The notes beneath the pieces were generated by a model. It was given only the letters and a program-made list of their open reading frames with translations, made no database searches and was not told the origin of the DNA. A program made the position numbers and the translations under genes. 11,839 nucleotides of DNA from CAZPDM01 sp964585305 (GTDB taxonomy: Bacteria > Planctomycetota > Uabimicrobiia > Uabimicrobiales > JABWCH01), in contig CAZPDM010000110.1 in the NCBI GenBank assembly GCA_964585305.1, positions 1-11,839 of the forward strand. The letters run 5' to 3'. Positions 1 through 7,228 of this stretch are shown one piece after another. Positions within the stretch are counted from its first letter, which is position 1. Each line of letters starts with the position of its first letter.

Positions 1-295
1 TATAAACTGGTCTAATAGACCTTTGTCCATATTTGTCTATAAAACCAGCAACTATAAATCCAATGATTTTTGCTATGAGATTGTTGTATTTTTTGCATTG
101 GTTAGGATCTGAATATTCCTTACAATTTGCACATGATGAGAATTTGTTTTCCATACAACAAGTTCTTATTTTACACCATGTCGCTTTTTCATTTTTTTGA
201 CAGCCTAAACATTTTTCGTTAAGATATGCACGACATGCTCCACAATAAAGGCCGCAATAAGCAACCAATTTTTCATCTGATACAATTTCTTTCAT
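1..295 (-). CDS. DUF3795-like cysteine-rich protein, 3' end cut by window edge
   Basis: Translating the minus strand from the ATG at 295 gives 98 codons with no stop before the window ends. The start is supported by an AAGGGA ribosome site 6 bases upstream. The N-terminus reads LVAYCGLYCGACRAYL, followed by CLGC, WCKIRTCC, CANC and QCKKYN. There are eleven cysteines in the first 67 residues (14, 18, 21, 29, 32, 41, 46, 47, 55, 58, 67). This CGLYCGAC start and the spacing of the Cys pairs match what I know of the DUF3795 family, small proteins of unknown function presumed to bind metal. After residue 68 the sequence (IAKIIGFIVAGFI) looks more hydrophobic than I expect for the family, so the tail may be divergent. 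It lies 74 bases downstream of the phosphoesterase gene and may be the last or next-to-last gene of the same unit. Family call fairly sure; function unknown. Confidence 0.75.
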   Translation of the reverse strand, partial: MKEIVSDEKLVAYCGLYCGACRAYLNEKCLGCQKNEKATWCKIRTCCMENKFSSCANCKEYSDPNQCKKYNNLIAKIIGFIVAGFIDKYGQRSIRPVY

Positions 296-369
296 AATTT
301 TTCCCTTTAATTATCATAAAATATTCACGGTGGAAACCCCAGCCTTTTTTAGAGTGGAGTCACTGACTA

Positions 370-1311
370 TTATTTTTTAGCAGGAGTCAAGATTGTTCTC
401 TCTAATTGCCATTCATTTAATTTATGATTGTATGTTCTTATTACTACTTTATCTGGATAAAGATAAAGAGAATTTGTCCAGATAATACCATCTTTTGTTG
501 GATTCATTGGGCTGTTATGAATATTCATAACTTGATTTTCATAAAGATTGATCTCTGATGCATAACTTTTTTGGAAAGGCGATGTGTGTGTATGGCCAGA
601 AATCCATAAAAATATTTGTGAATTTTTTTTAAGCAATTCTTTAATTTTATCTTCAGGTTGTGCGATATATTTGGGTTGATTATAATTTTTATTTTCGCTA
701 TCAAATAGAGTTCCATTAAGCGGCGCATGAAAAAAAACAATTGTTGTGAGCTTTTTATTTTCTTCTAGTTGTGAACTTAACCAATTCATTTGTTTTTCTG
801 ATATTGTAGCAAGATATTCTGATTCAATTTTATCAACAGCAAGAAAAATTAAAAGATAACCCCCTATCTTTTCAAGATAATACGGATCAGGACGATGTAT
901 AAAAGTCTTTTTGAATTGTTCTAGTTTCTTTATTTGGATTTCTTTATATGCTGTTCTATGTCTTTGTGTTTGCGCATCCCAGATATATCTATAATCATGA
1001 TTTCCGTTAATAAAATACATAGTCTTTTTTAATGTGCTGAAAAATTTCTGGGCATAATCATATTCTTCTTGAATCCCAGCTGTAGAACATATATCTCCTA
1101 ATACAACAACTCCAGTAACATCATTCCATAAGTTAATTGTATCAACCACGAGCCGTTTAATCTCTGGTTCTTTTCCTGGCAGATGAGGATCTCCTAATAT
1201 TACCAAATGATAATAATTCTCTGCCTCAATAGTCGATATAAAACATACTATCAATAGAATAAGTACAATCATTCTAACACTTTTATTACAAGCACTTTGA
1301 GATATTATCAT
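370..1311 (-). CDS. Secreted calcineurin-like metallophosphoesterase
   Basis: A 313-residue protein with an N-terminal Sec-type signal: a basic stretch to residue 13, a hydrophobic core MIVLILLIVCFIS (14-26) and a likely cleavage after EA at residue 30. The mature part carries the complete metallophosphoesterase metal set: GDPH (Asp41, His43), GD (Asp73), GNHD (Asn104, His105), FFHAP (His195) and GHTH (His240, His242). This is the dinuclear-metal fold of the calcineurin-like family. Enzymes of this family hydrolyse phosphomono- or diesters; the substrate cannot be read from the sequence. An AAGGAA ribosome site 5 bases before the ATG at 1311 supports this start over Met14. The gene lies 77 bases downstream of the AMP-binding gene on the same strand, so co-transcription is plausible but not shown. 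Export to the periplasm or outside is inferred from the signal peptide. No missing active-site residue was seen. Confidence 0.9.
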   Translation of the reverse strand: MIISQSACNKSVRMIVLILLIVCFISTIEAENYYHLVILGDPHLPGKEPEIKRLVVDTINLWNDVTGVVVLGDICSTAGIQEEYDYAQKFFSTLKKTMYFINGNHDYRYIWDAQTQRHRTAYKEIQIKKLEQFKKTFIHRPDPYYLEKIGGYLLIFLAVDKIESEYLATISEKQMNWLSSQLEENKKLTTIVFFHAPLNGTLFDSENKNYNQPKYIAQPEDKIKELLKKNSQIFLWISGHTHTSPFQKSYASEINLYENQVMNIHNSPMNPTKDGIIWTNSLYLYPDKVVIRTYNHKLNEWQLERTILTPAKK

Positions 1312-1388
1312 ACTTTTTCCTTAAATTTTGTAAAAAAATGCTCAACATCACATAGAAAAAAGTTTCAAAAGAGAATAATTTTTCCATG

Positions 1389-3089
1389 TTATTCTAACAA
1401 ACCACGCAATTTTGTTAAGATTGTATAAATAGGATGTTGGCATTTGCGATGAAGGTATCCACGCAAATATTGAGTTTGGCACCAGAGATGATCGATTATT
1501 TTTTCTTTTGTTGGAGCATAGAGAGGATAAAATTGTATACTACTGGGCAAAAATTCTTCCCCCAGATGTGCCATAATAGTATGTTGAATAAAAGATGTCC
1601 AATCTTTCTTTATTTTTTCAAAATCTTCTGTTGGGCAATCACCTAAAAATACAAGCAGGATATGCAATGCTCTGTTACCTGTCGTAATAGAAATATACGA
1701 TACTTGCTTGATAAAATCAAGAGTAGAAACAGTGTCTAAAACTTCTGCCCAAGGATAAAATCGTCCGGAATTTCGCGGATCTAGTGTTCCCAAATACATC
1801 CATTTTTTATCATCATGGCGTAATAAAATCGTTCCTATAGGAGTTTTGTCTTCTTCTTTTTGAACATTCAACACTCCAAAATCTATAGCACTTTGTCCGC
1901 TAAGATTCACATCATCCAAAGACCATTTTAATCCTGGTGCAGGATAGGCTTCTTGATTAAGAAATTCTTTTGTAAGATGTGAGTTTAATATTGTTCCACC
2001 AAACGCTGCATGGATGATAATATTTTGTATGGGAATTTTTTGCCATTCATATTGTTTGACAAATTGCGTCCACCTTTCCCAATAAAAAGGCTCTGCACAA
2101 TTACGAAATATGTATTGAGCATCGATAATTATTTTATTTTTGCAAGACAATAATATATCTCGAAATTCTCCACTTAATCCAAAAGAACGAAATGATATTT
2201 CCTGAAACAGGCTTGGCAGCTTATCGATATTTTTTATAGTTTCTAAATCAACATGGATATATGTAGAACCAGTCAACAACGTCGATAAAATCAGCGCAGG
2301 TTGACATTGCCAAGTGCAAAATGCTGGAGCCATCATGGCATCACCAGGTCGAAGAAAATATGTTAAAATACCATCTCTTGCAGCGTATAAATATGCTGCA
2401 TCACAGGAAAGCGATAATGGAGTTAAAGGATTCTTACTTAATGGGGAAAATAGGCTAGCAACAGGCTCTCCAGTTAAATAATTATAAGAAATTTCATTAT
2501 ATTCAACTTGTTTCTCTTCTTGTTTTTCAAACAATAATTTTTCAAAATCTCCTAGTAGCCTGGTATAAATATACTCAGAAATAATACAAACCGGTGCTAG
2601 TATTTTTAAACGTTTTTGTAAAAATTGATCCCCAAGGGGCGGTAGGTAAGAAAATATAAGCCCCATTTTTAAAGCTGTCAATAAAGAAATAACATACTTA
2701 ATTCCAAAAGGAAGAATAATACAAACCGTATCTTTAGCTTTAAGACCGCGATTTGCCCATTTTTGTGCCTCTTCTGTAACTTGCAGATGCAAATCAAGAA
2801 AAGAAAGTTTTTGCCAACCAAGTCCTTCTTGATACCATCGTAAAGCAATTCGCTCGCTATGACAATTACGAAGCACAATATCATGGTAAAAGTCATAATG
2901 CTCAAATGGGTAACTTTTAGCAAAGGTTGAAAATTGAGAAGCGTAATAATTAAAAAAATCTTGCCAAAATTTAGTTGGCTGAATGTAACTTTCCGTTAGC
3001 CACTGATCCTGAGATAAATTTACATCAGGATTATCTGGAAATGCTTGCATTTGTTGCAATATCTTGAGAAAATTAAAAGTATAGCTCAT
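1389..3089 (-). CDS. Degenerate AMP-binding (ANL superfamily) protein
   Basis: A 566-residue soluble protein that aligns by eye with acyl/acetyl-CoA synthetases. The N-terminal part has the family look (ERIALRWYQEG near 79-89, LKAKDTVCIILPFGIKYV near 116-133, ALKMGLIFSYLPP near 139-151). RPGDAMMAPAFCTW near 247-260 stands where synthetases have their GDxxW segment. However, the phosphate-binding loop (consensus SGTTGxPK) that should lie just before it is replaced by YLYAARDGILTYF (233-245), with no Ser/Thr/Gly run. The YGxTE motif is replaced by HAAFGGT (360-366). A late lysine in PTKEKII (Lys530) could still be the C-terminal catalytic lysine. Likely a pseudo-synthetase or an enzyme with altered chemistry; the substrate is unknown. 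The ATG is preceded by GAGAG at a 7-base spacing and lies 19 bases after the amrS stop, so it is almost surely co-translated with amrS. Confidence 0.7.
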   Translation of the reverse strand: MSYTFNFLKILQQMQAFPDNPDVNLSQDQWLTESYIQPTKFWQDFFNYYASQFSTFAKSYPFEHYDFYHDIVLRNCHSERIALRWYQEGLGWQKLSFLDLHLQVTEEAQKWANRGLKAKDTVCIILPFGIKYVISLLTALKMGLIFSYLPPLGDQFLQKRLKILAPVCIISEYIYTRLLGDFEKLLFEKQEEKQVEYNEISYNYLTGEPVASLFSPLSKNPLTPLSLSCDAAYLYAARDGILTYFLRPGDAMMAPAFCTWQCQPALILSTLLTGSTYIHVDLETIKNIDKLPSLFQEISFRSFGLSGEFRDILLSCKNKIIIDAQYIFRNCAEPFYWERWTQFVKQYEWQKIPIQNIIIHAAFGGTILNSHLTKEFLNQEAYPAPGLKWSLDDVNLSGQSAIDFGVLNVQKEEDKTPIGTILLRHDDKKWMYLGTLDPRNSGRFYPWAEVLDTVSTLDFIKQVSYISITTGNRALHILLVFLGDCPTEDFEKIKKDWTSFIQHTIMAHLGEEFLPSSIQFYPLYAPTKEKIIDHLWCQTQYLRGYLHRKCQHPIYTILTKLRGLLE

Positions 3090-3108
3090 AAATAATCTCT
3101 CAACAATT

Positions 3109-4125
3109 CTATTGTATCAAAAGTACAGGACTTTGGCAAAATTGACACTTTCCATTTTTGATTGCAATTTTTGTAACACTGAAATCACGGCGTTCAATAA
3201 CTTCTTTTTTACAATTGGGACATAGTGTAGAATTATATTGATTAGGATGAATATTTCCAGCATAAGCATATTTTATGCCCATGTTATATGCAGTTTCAAC
3301 AGCTTGACAAACAGTTGAAACTGGAGTTGGCATAAAATTAGTCATGCGATTTTGCGGATAAAAACGACTAAAATGAAGAGGTGTATCTATCCCAAGATTA
3401 TCTTTTACCCATTGTAAATATTCTTTGATTTCTACCATTGAATCGTTCAATGTAGGAATAATCAGATAAGTCAATTCTATATGAATGTTCAATTTCTTAG
3501 CTAAAATACACGTATCTAAAACAGGTTGCAAGTGTGCATGAATATACTTTTGATAAAATTCTTCTCGAAATGCTTTTACATCAAAATTGATTCCATCAAC
3601 AACTTCTGCTAATTTTTTTAAAGGTTCTGCTGCAATATAAGAATTACTTACCCAAACAATATAAAGCCCTTGTTGTTTAAATATCTTTGACCAATCATAA
3701 TATGTCTCAAAATAAATAGTAGGTTCGTTATATGTCCAGGCAATTCCTTGACAACGGCAATTTCTGGCCATTTTTATAATTTCTTCTGGTGAAATTTCCA
3801 CCATCATGTCTTCATCATAATCTTGACTCAATGTGCTATTTTGACAATTGTCGCAATTAAAATTACAACTCATTCCTCCAAAAGATAAAGCACGCGTTCC
3901 TGGCCGAAAATGATATAAAGGTTTTTTCTCTATAGGATCTGATTGTCCACCAGTGCCTATCATTCCATAGTACTTAAGATATAATTTATCATTTTTTACT
4001 TCTCGTACGCGACAAATTCCACATTGTCCTTCTTTCAATTTACAATGATGTGGGCATAAATCACATTGTATCCGCCCATCTTCTAATGTATGAAAGAACA
4101 TGGCTTCTCGATAATTTGTTCCCAT
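3109..4125 (-). CDS. amrS: AmmeMemoRadiSam system radical SAM enzyme AmrS
   Basis: A 338-residue radical SAM protein. The 4Fe-4S/SAM motif is CNFNCDNC (Cys87, Cys91, Cys94), preceded by the family's N-terminal cysteine module (C21xLC24PHHC28 ... GIC38) and followed by a C-terminal zinc-ribbon-like pair (STLCPNC ... CQFC). PIEKKPLYHF and the AWTYNEPT segment are also typical of this family, often mislabelled as pyruvate formate-lyase activase. The biochemical role of AmrS is not settled; family members often sit with Memo and AMMECR1, neither of which is visible here. Start choice: the frame stays open to a GTG at 4182, but that codon lies within a hairpin and has no ribosome site. The ATG at 4125 has GAGGA 7 bases upstream and gives the usual family length. 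Lies 84 bases after miaB and 19 bases before the AMP-binding gene on the same strand. Confidence 0.88.
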   Translation of the reverse strand: MGTNYREAMFFHTLEDGRIQCDLCPHHCKLKEGQCGICRVREVKNDKLYLKYYGMIGTGGQSDPIEKKPLYHFRPGTRALSFGGMSCNFNCDNCQNSTLSQDYDEDMMVEISPEEIIKMARNCRCQGIAWTYNEPTIYFETYYDWSKIFKQQGLYIVWVSNSYIAAEPLKKLAEVVDGINFDVKAFREEFYQKYIHAHLQPVLDTCILAKKLNIHIELTYLIIPTLNDSMVEIKEYLQWVKDNLGIDTPLHFSRFYPQNRMTNFMPTPVSTVCQAVETAYNMGIKYAYAGNIHPNQYNSTLCPNCKKEVIERRDFSVTKIAIKNGKCQFCQSPVLLIQ

Positions 4126-4139
4126 ATCACTATCCTCAA
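4126..4139 (-). promoter_or_regulatory. Ribosome binding site that decides the amrS start
   Basis: Reading the minus strand, GAGGATAGTGAT directly precedes ATG at 4125. This is a good Shine-Dalgarno core at a 7-base spacing. The upstream in-frame GTG (4182) has no purine-rich core before it, so the shorter protein is preferred. Confidence 0.75.
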
Positions 4140-4173
4140 GTTTTTTTAAATACTTTGTTGATTGATTTTTGAT

Positions 4174-4201
4174 TGTTCCCACATTTTTTCAGGTGGGAAC
4201 A
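4174..4201. other. Perfect 9-bp inverted repeat between miaB and amrS
   Basis: TGTTCCCAC (4174-4182) and GTGGGAACA (4193-4201) are exact inverted copies around a 10-base loop. In the direction of the genes (minus) no T-run follows the stem, so it is not a normal terminator for miaB. On the plus strand it is followed by TTGTTTTT (4202-4209), so the terminator polarity is antisense. It sits in the leader of amrS and could act as a processing, stability or antisense-stop element. Confidence 0.55.
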
Positions 4202-4209
4202 TTGTTTTT

Positions 4210-5568
4210 CTAAACTAGCTCTCCTGCACCAGCAAATGGTGTTACAGAATTGATTTTTATTTTAACAAACTCACCAATTAATTCTGCATTTACGCTAGGA
4301 AAATGTACTGGAATTAAGCCCTCAGTACGTGCAGCCAAGTATCCTGCTTTTCGATCATGATCCTCAACCAGTACTTTATAAACTTTACCAATCATTTTCT
4401 GATTATTTTCCAGTGTAATCTTTTTTAAGTTATCTGTCAACTGTTGAAATCTTAGTTTTTTTTCTTCTACAGAAACATCATCTTTCCAATCATAACTTGT
4501 AGCACCAGGTCGTGGAGAATATTGGGCAATATATGCCATATCAAAACGAAATTCCTGCAAAGTGGCAAGCGTTTGTTCAAATTGTTCTTTCGTCTCTCCA
4601 CTAAAACCAACAATAATATCTGTAAATAATGTTGCTGTTGGCAAAATAATCCGAATATTTTCAACGATCTGTCGATATTCTGCCAAGCTATAGGAGCGAT
4701 TCATTCGTCGCAAAACTTCATCATCTCCTGCTTGTATAGGAAGGTGTACATGTTTAGCCAAACAAGGATATTTAGCCATTACACGCAAAACATCTATTGT
4801 CATATCTGAGGGATGAGGGGATGTATAATAAAGCCAAAATTCTTTTCCAGTATTCTGGCCTATTTTTCCAATCTCTTCCAATAAATTTGCAAAATTCAAT
4901 TCCTGATAGGGACGATCTAATCCATAAGAATTAACGTTTTGTCCTAATAAAGTAAGACTTTTATAATCCTGGCTCACAAGATTTTGAATCTCGGCCAAAA
5001 TTTCACTACTAGGGCGCGAAACTTCTCTTCCTCTTGTATAGGGGACTGCGCAATAGGTACAAAATTTATTGCAACCATTTTGAATAGGAATATACGCCTG
5101 AAATTTTGAGCTATAACGTGGCTCAATTTTCCAGAAGTCCTTTTCAAAATCTTCGTTAGCATTATCAGGAATTATTTGCAAAGCAAATTGGCTATTGTTT
5201 TCTTTTTCTAAAAGAGCTTTCGGCCCTGGAAAACCACGTTGAGTCAATAATTCTGGCAAATGGGGAAGTTCGTTAATTTTAAATAAAAGATCAAACATTG
5301 GCTTGAGCTTATTTTCATCTTCAGGAAGCACACATCCCGAAAGAAATGTCAATATAGGCTTGCTTGATTTCCATTCTTTCCATTTTTGAATACGACTATA
5401 TACACGATTGATTGATCTTTGACGAACAGAGCAACAAACCATGCCTAAAATTTGGGCATCTTCTTCTTTATCTGTTGCAATAAATCCCATTTCTTCCAAG
5501 ACACGAGAAATTCTTTCCGAATCGGATTTATTCATCTGACAGCCTAATGGCAAAAGACAATATTTCAT
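4210..5568 (-). CDS. miaB: tRNA-2-methylthio-N6-dimethylallyladenosine synthase MiaB
   Basis: A 452-residue methylthiotransferase that adds the 2-methylthio group to N6-isopentenyl-A37 of tRNAs reading UNN codons. The three expected parts are visible. The UPF0004 domain has GCQMNKSDSERI and auxiliary-cluster cysteines Cys10, Cys46 and Cys79. The radical SAM domain has GCNKFCTYCAVPYTRGREVSRP (Cys166, Cys170, Cys173). The C-terminal TRAM domain runs from about residue 390 to the end. GCQMN and the RGRE-SRP stretch favour MiaB over RimO or MtaB. Length is normal. An oddity is CysCys at 45-46 where the family usually has an Asn-Thr-Cys. The ATG at 5568 has a weak AAAAGG about 10 bases upstream. 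It is the first gene of a minus-strand series reaching at least to position 370; no clear promoter was recognised ahead of it. Confidence 0.93.
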   Translation of the reverse strand: MKYCLLPLGCQMNKSDSERISRVLEEMGFIATDKEEDAQILGMVCCSVRQRSINRVYSRIQKWKEWKSSKPILTFLSGCVLPEDENKLKPMFDLLFKINELPHLPELLTQRGFPGPKALLEKENNSQFALQIIPDNANEDFEKDFWKIEPRYSSKFQAYIPIQNGCNKFCTYCAVPYTRGREVSRPSSEILAEIQNLVSQDYKSLTLLGQNVNSYGLDRPYQELNFANLLEEIGKIGQNTGKEFWLYYTSPHPSDMTIDVLRVMAKYPCLAKHVHLPIQAGDDEVLRRMNRSYSLAEYRQIVENIRIILPTATLFTDIIVGFSGETKEQFEQTLATLQEFRFDMAYIAQYSPRPGATSYDWKDDVSVEEKKLRFQQLTDNLKKITLENNQKMIGKVYKVLVEDHDRKAGYLAARTEGLIPVHFPSVNAELIGEFVKIKINSVTPFAGAGELV

Positions 5569-5640
5569 TGATAAAAAACCTTTTTAACATAAAAATTAAA
5601 TTAAATGGTCAGTAAACTAAGTCTTTGGACATTTAATGAG

Positions 5641-5728
5641 AGGAATTGAACCCGCCGTTGCAATTTTTTTCGTTAAAGCTTTTATTTATAAGCGGCGGGT
5701 TAATTCCTACCATGCACTACGTGCATGG
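5641..5728 (-). repeat. Compound REP-like palindromic element (two stems)
   Basis: The arms AGGAATTGAACCCGCCG (5641-5657) and CGGCGGGTTAATTCCT (5693-5708) pair over 16 bp with one bulged G, around a 35-base AT-rich loop. Adjoining it is a compact perfect hairpin, CCATGCAC-TAC-GTGCATGG (5710-5728). On the minus strand a GTAG (5710-5707) sits at the 5' foot of the large stem, as in REP elements moved by RAYT (REP-associated tyrosine) transposases. TTTCGTTA (5668-5675) and TAACGAAA (5745-5752) give a further 8-bp inverted pair. GC-rich stems in an otherwise AT-rich gap suggest an inserted element. No transposase is present in the window. Confidence 0.55.
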
Positions 5729-5824
5729 ACGAGTGCAATTGAGATAACGAAATTATGTCTAACAATTTTATTGACAGAATATTAAATAAATTATCAAAAA
5801 TATTTAGACTTTTTTCCAATTGTT

Positions 5825-5856
5825 AAAAAAAAGACGTGGAGTAAATCCACGCCTTT
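5825..5856 (-). terminator. Rho-independent terminator of the NHL-repeat gene
   Basis: On the minus strand, CGTGGA (5840-5835 complement) pairs with TCCACG around a 5-base loop, with flanking GG/TC extension, and is followed by eight Ts (5832-5825 complement). It lies 12-36 bases after the stop of the NHL gene. Confidence 0.88.
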
Positions 5857-5867
5857 GTGAAAAATCT

Positions 5868-7064
5868 TTATTGCAAAGTAACTGGGCCAAACATCTTAGT
5901 ATAGCCATCTCGGCCAATCATTTCGATTTTATAAAGATGTCCAACATCAGGAATGATCGTTGAATCATCCCAAGTATACTCTGCTGCGGTAGTAGGATTG
6001 CCTTTGCTTGTAATCATAGTAGTTGTAAGGCGTACATATTCCGCACTTTCATTTTGGCGATAAATGTGGAAACCAGAAACATTATGTTCCATAGAGGTTT
6101 TCCAATAAACACGACCAACACCTTGAACTTTAGTTGCGGTAAAGGTTGAAATAGTTAAAGAAGTTGGGCTGAAATATTGGATTCTATCATTTCCAGAATC
6201 TACTACATAAATTCTACCATTTGGAGCAACTGCAACACTGCGAGGAGAATACATCTGGCCATTTGCTACGCCTTCGCCGCCAAATTTTTCTTGGAATACA
6301 CCAGTTGAACTAAAGCGTTGAATGCGATGGTTTTCAGTATCAGCAACATAAATATTGCCATAAGCATCTACAGCCAAACCATAAGGATTTCTCATTTGCC
6401 CATCAGCAGAACCAACAGTACCGAATTTACTAACGAATGTACCAGTTGAACTGAATTTTTGAATGCGATTGTTTTCACTATCAGCAACATAGATATTGCC
6501 AGAAGCATCTAATGTAATGCTATATGGAGAAGAAAATTGTCCGTTACCTGTACCAGATGTACCAAATTTGCTAATAAATGCACCAGTAGAGCTGAATTTT
6601 TGAACACGATTGTTCCAGCTATCAGCAACATAGACATTCCCTGAAGCATCTACAGCAACACCATGTGGATAATTAAATTGGCCATTTTCTTCGCCTTCTT
6701 CACCCCATTTAGCTACAAATACACCGCTGCTATTGAATTTTTGAATGCGATAGAATTGCATATCGGCAACAAAAACATTGCCCGAAGCGTCTATAGCAGA
6801 ACTGTGTGGGAAATTGAGGTTTCCATCATCCATTCCTGTGCCACCCCATTGTTTAATAAAAGTGCCTGTGGCATTAAATTTTTGGATGAGATTATTGCAA
6901 TTGTCAATAATATAAACATTGCCCGAAGCATCTACAGTTACATGGGTAGGAAAATTGAATGTTCCATTTCCTTCCTCTCCAGAAGTTCCCCAAGTACCTA
7001 TAAAAACTGGTGGAGCAGCAAGAACAACACTTGTTACAAGCAAAATTACGCATAATAATTTCAT
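5868..7064 (-). CDS. Secreted NHL-repeat six-bladed beta-propeller with Fn3-like C-terminus
   Basis: A 398-residue protein with a clear signal peptide (MKLLCVILLVTSVVLAA, cut near residue 17). Residues about 21-303 are six NHL repeats, the first 48 and the other five 47 residues long. Each carries the pattern GxxGxxxGQFxxPxGVAVDASGNVYVADxxNxRIQKFxSxG. Six NHL repeats are expected to close one beta-propeller. The last ~95 residues (from VQGVGRVYWKTSMEHNVSGFHIYRQ to the end) resemble the Fn3-like tail seen after such propellers in environmental bacteria. No LPxTG, anchor or membrane helix is seen; likely secreted or periplasmic, with a binding rather than catalytic role. Start choice: AGGAGG 6 bases before the ATG at 7064 is better than the in-frame ATG at 7085, which itself lies upstream of that site. 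It forms a single-gene unit with its own promoter and terminator. Confidence 0.9.
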   Translation of the reverse strand: MKLLCVILLVTSVVLAAPPVFIGTWGTSGEEGNGTFNFPTHVTVDASGNVYIIDNCNNLIQKFNATGTFIKQWGGTGMDDGNLNFPHSSAIDASGNVFVADMQFYRIQKFNSSGVFVAKWGEEGEENGQFNYPHGVAVDASGNVYVADSWNNRVQKFSSTGAFISKFGTSGTGNGQFSSPYSITLDASGNIYVADSENNRIQKFSSTGTFVSKFGTVGSADGQMRNPYGLAVDAYGNIYVADTENHRIQRFSSTGVFQEKFGGEGVANGQMYSPRSVAVAPNGRIYVVDSGNDRIQYFSPTSLTISTFTATKVQGVGRVYWKTSMEHNVSGFHIYRQNESAEYVRLTTTMITSKGNPTTAAEYTWDDSTIIPDVGHLYKIEMIGRDGYTKMFGPVTLQ

Positions 7065-7080
7065 AAAATTTCCTCCTGGA
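7065..7080 (-). promoter_or_regulatory. Consensus ribosome binding site that decides the NHL gene start
   Basis: AGGAGG followed by AAATTTT and ATG at 7064 on the minus strand. This near-perfect Shine-Dalgarno rules out the ATG at 7085, whose coding would run through the ribosome site. Confidence 0.88.
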
Positions 7081-7116
7081 TACAATCAAATAAAATTAGC
7101 TTAAAGCTATAAAATT

Positions 7117-7145
7117 AGTATAGCAAAAAAAGCTTAATTATCCAA
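7117..7145 (-). promoter_or_regulatory. Sigma70-type promoter of the NHL gene
   Basis: On the minus strand, TTGGAT (7145-7140) and TATACT (7122-7117) are separated by exactly 17 bases. The -10 is extended by TGC. The start of transcription would lie near 7110, about 45 bases before the ATG. Confidence 0.65.
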
Positions 7146-7228
7146 GAAAAAATAAATGAAGGGACAAAAGTTTTTGGACTAAAAAAAATATGCCAACTCC
7201 AGCCGTTTATTTATGGAGAAGAGTATGT

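Noticed and set aside
358..368. AGTCACTGACT palindrome just downstream of the phosphoesterase gene.
   Set aside because: Only 5-1-5 bp, no T-run after it, and within chance expectation.
1372..1395. AGAATAA/TTATTCT inverted repeat overlapping the end of the AMP-binding gene, with some Ts after it on the minus strand.
   Set aside because: The 7-bp stem is almost all A-T and the T-run is interrupted; too weak to call a terminator.
4126..4182. Longer AmrS starting at GTG 4182.
   Set aside because: No ribosome site, the start would lie in a hairpin, and the ATG at 4125 has a good one and gives the family's usual length.
5641..5660. On the minus strand GGCGGGTTCAATTCC resembles a tRNA T-arm.
   Set aside because: No acceptor stem, D-arm or anticodon arm can be placed around it; the bases are explained by the large inverted repeat.
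6221..7010. Regular 141-bp repeats could suggest a repeat array.
   Set aside because: They are in-frame NHL blades; there are no short identical repeats with unrelated spacers, so this is not a CRISPR.
6663..7055. A 130-codon plus-strand frame opposite the NHL gene.
   Set aside because: It is the antisense of the repeated propeller coding region, with the same 47-codon period, no ribosome site and no family resemblance.
7065..7085. Longer NHL protein starting at ATG 7085.
   Set aside because: Its first codons encode the AGGAGG site of the ATG at 7064, where a standard signal peptide begins.
7168..7213. Weak stem CTCCA/TGGAG with eight Ts further on, after the DUF6530-like gene.
   Set aside because: Five base pairs, a 12-base loop and an 8-base spacer before the T-run; mentioned with the gene but not listed as a terminator.
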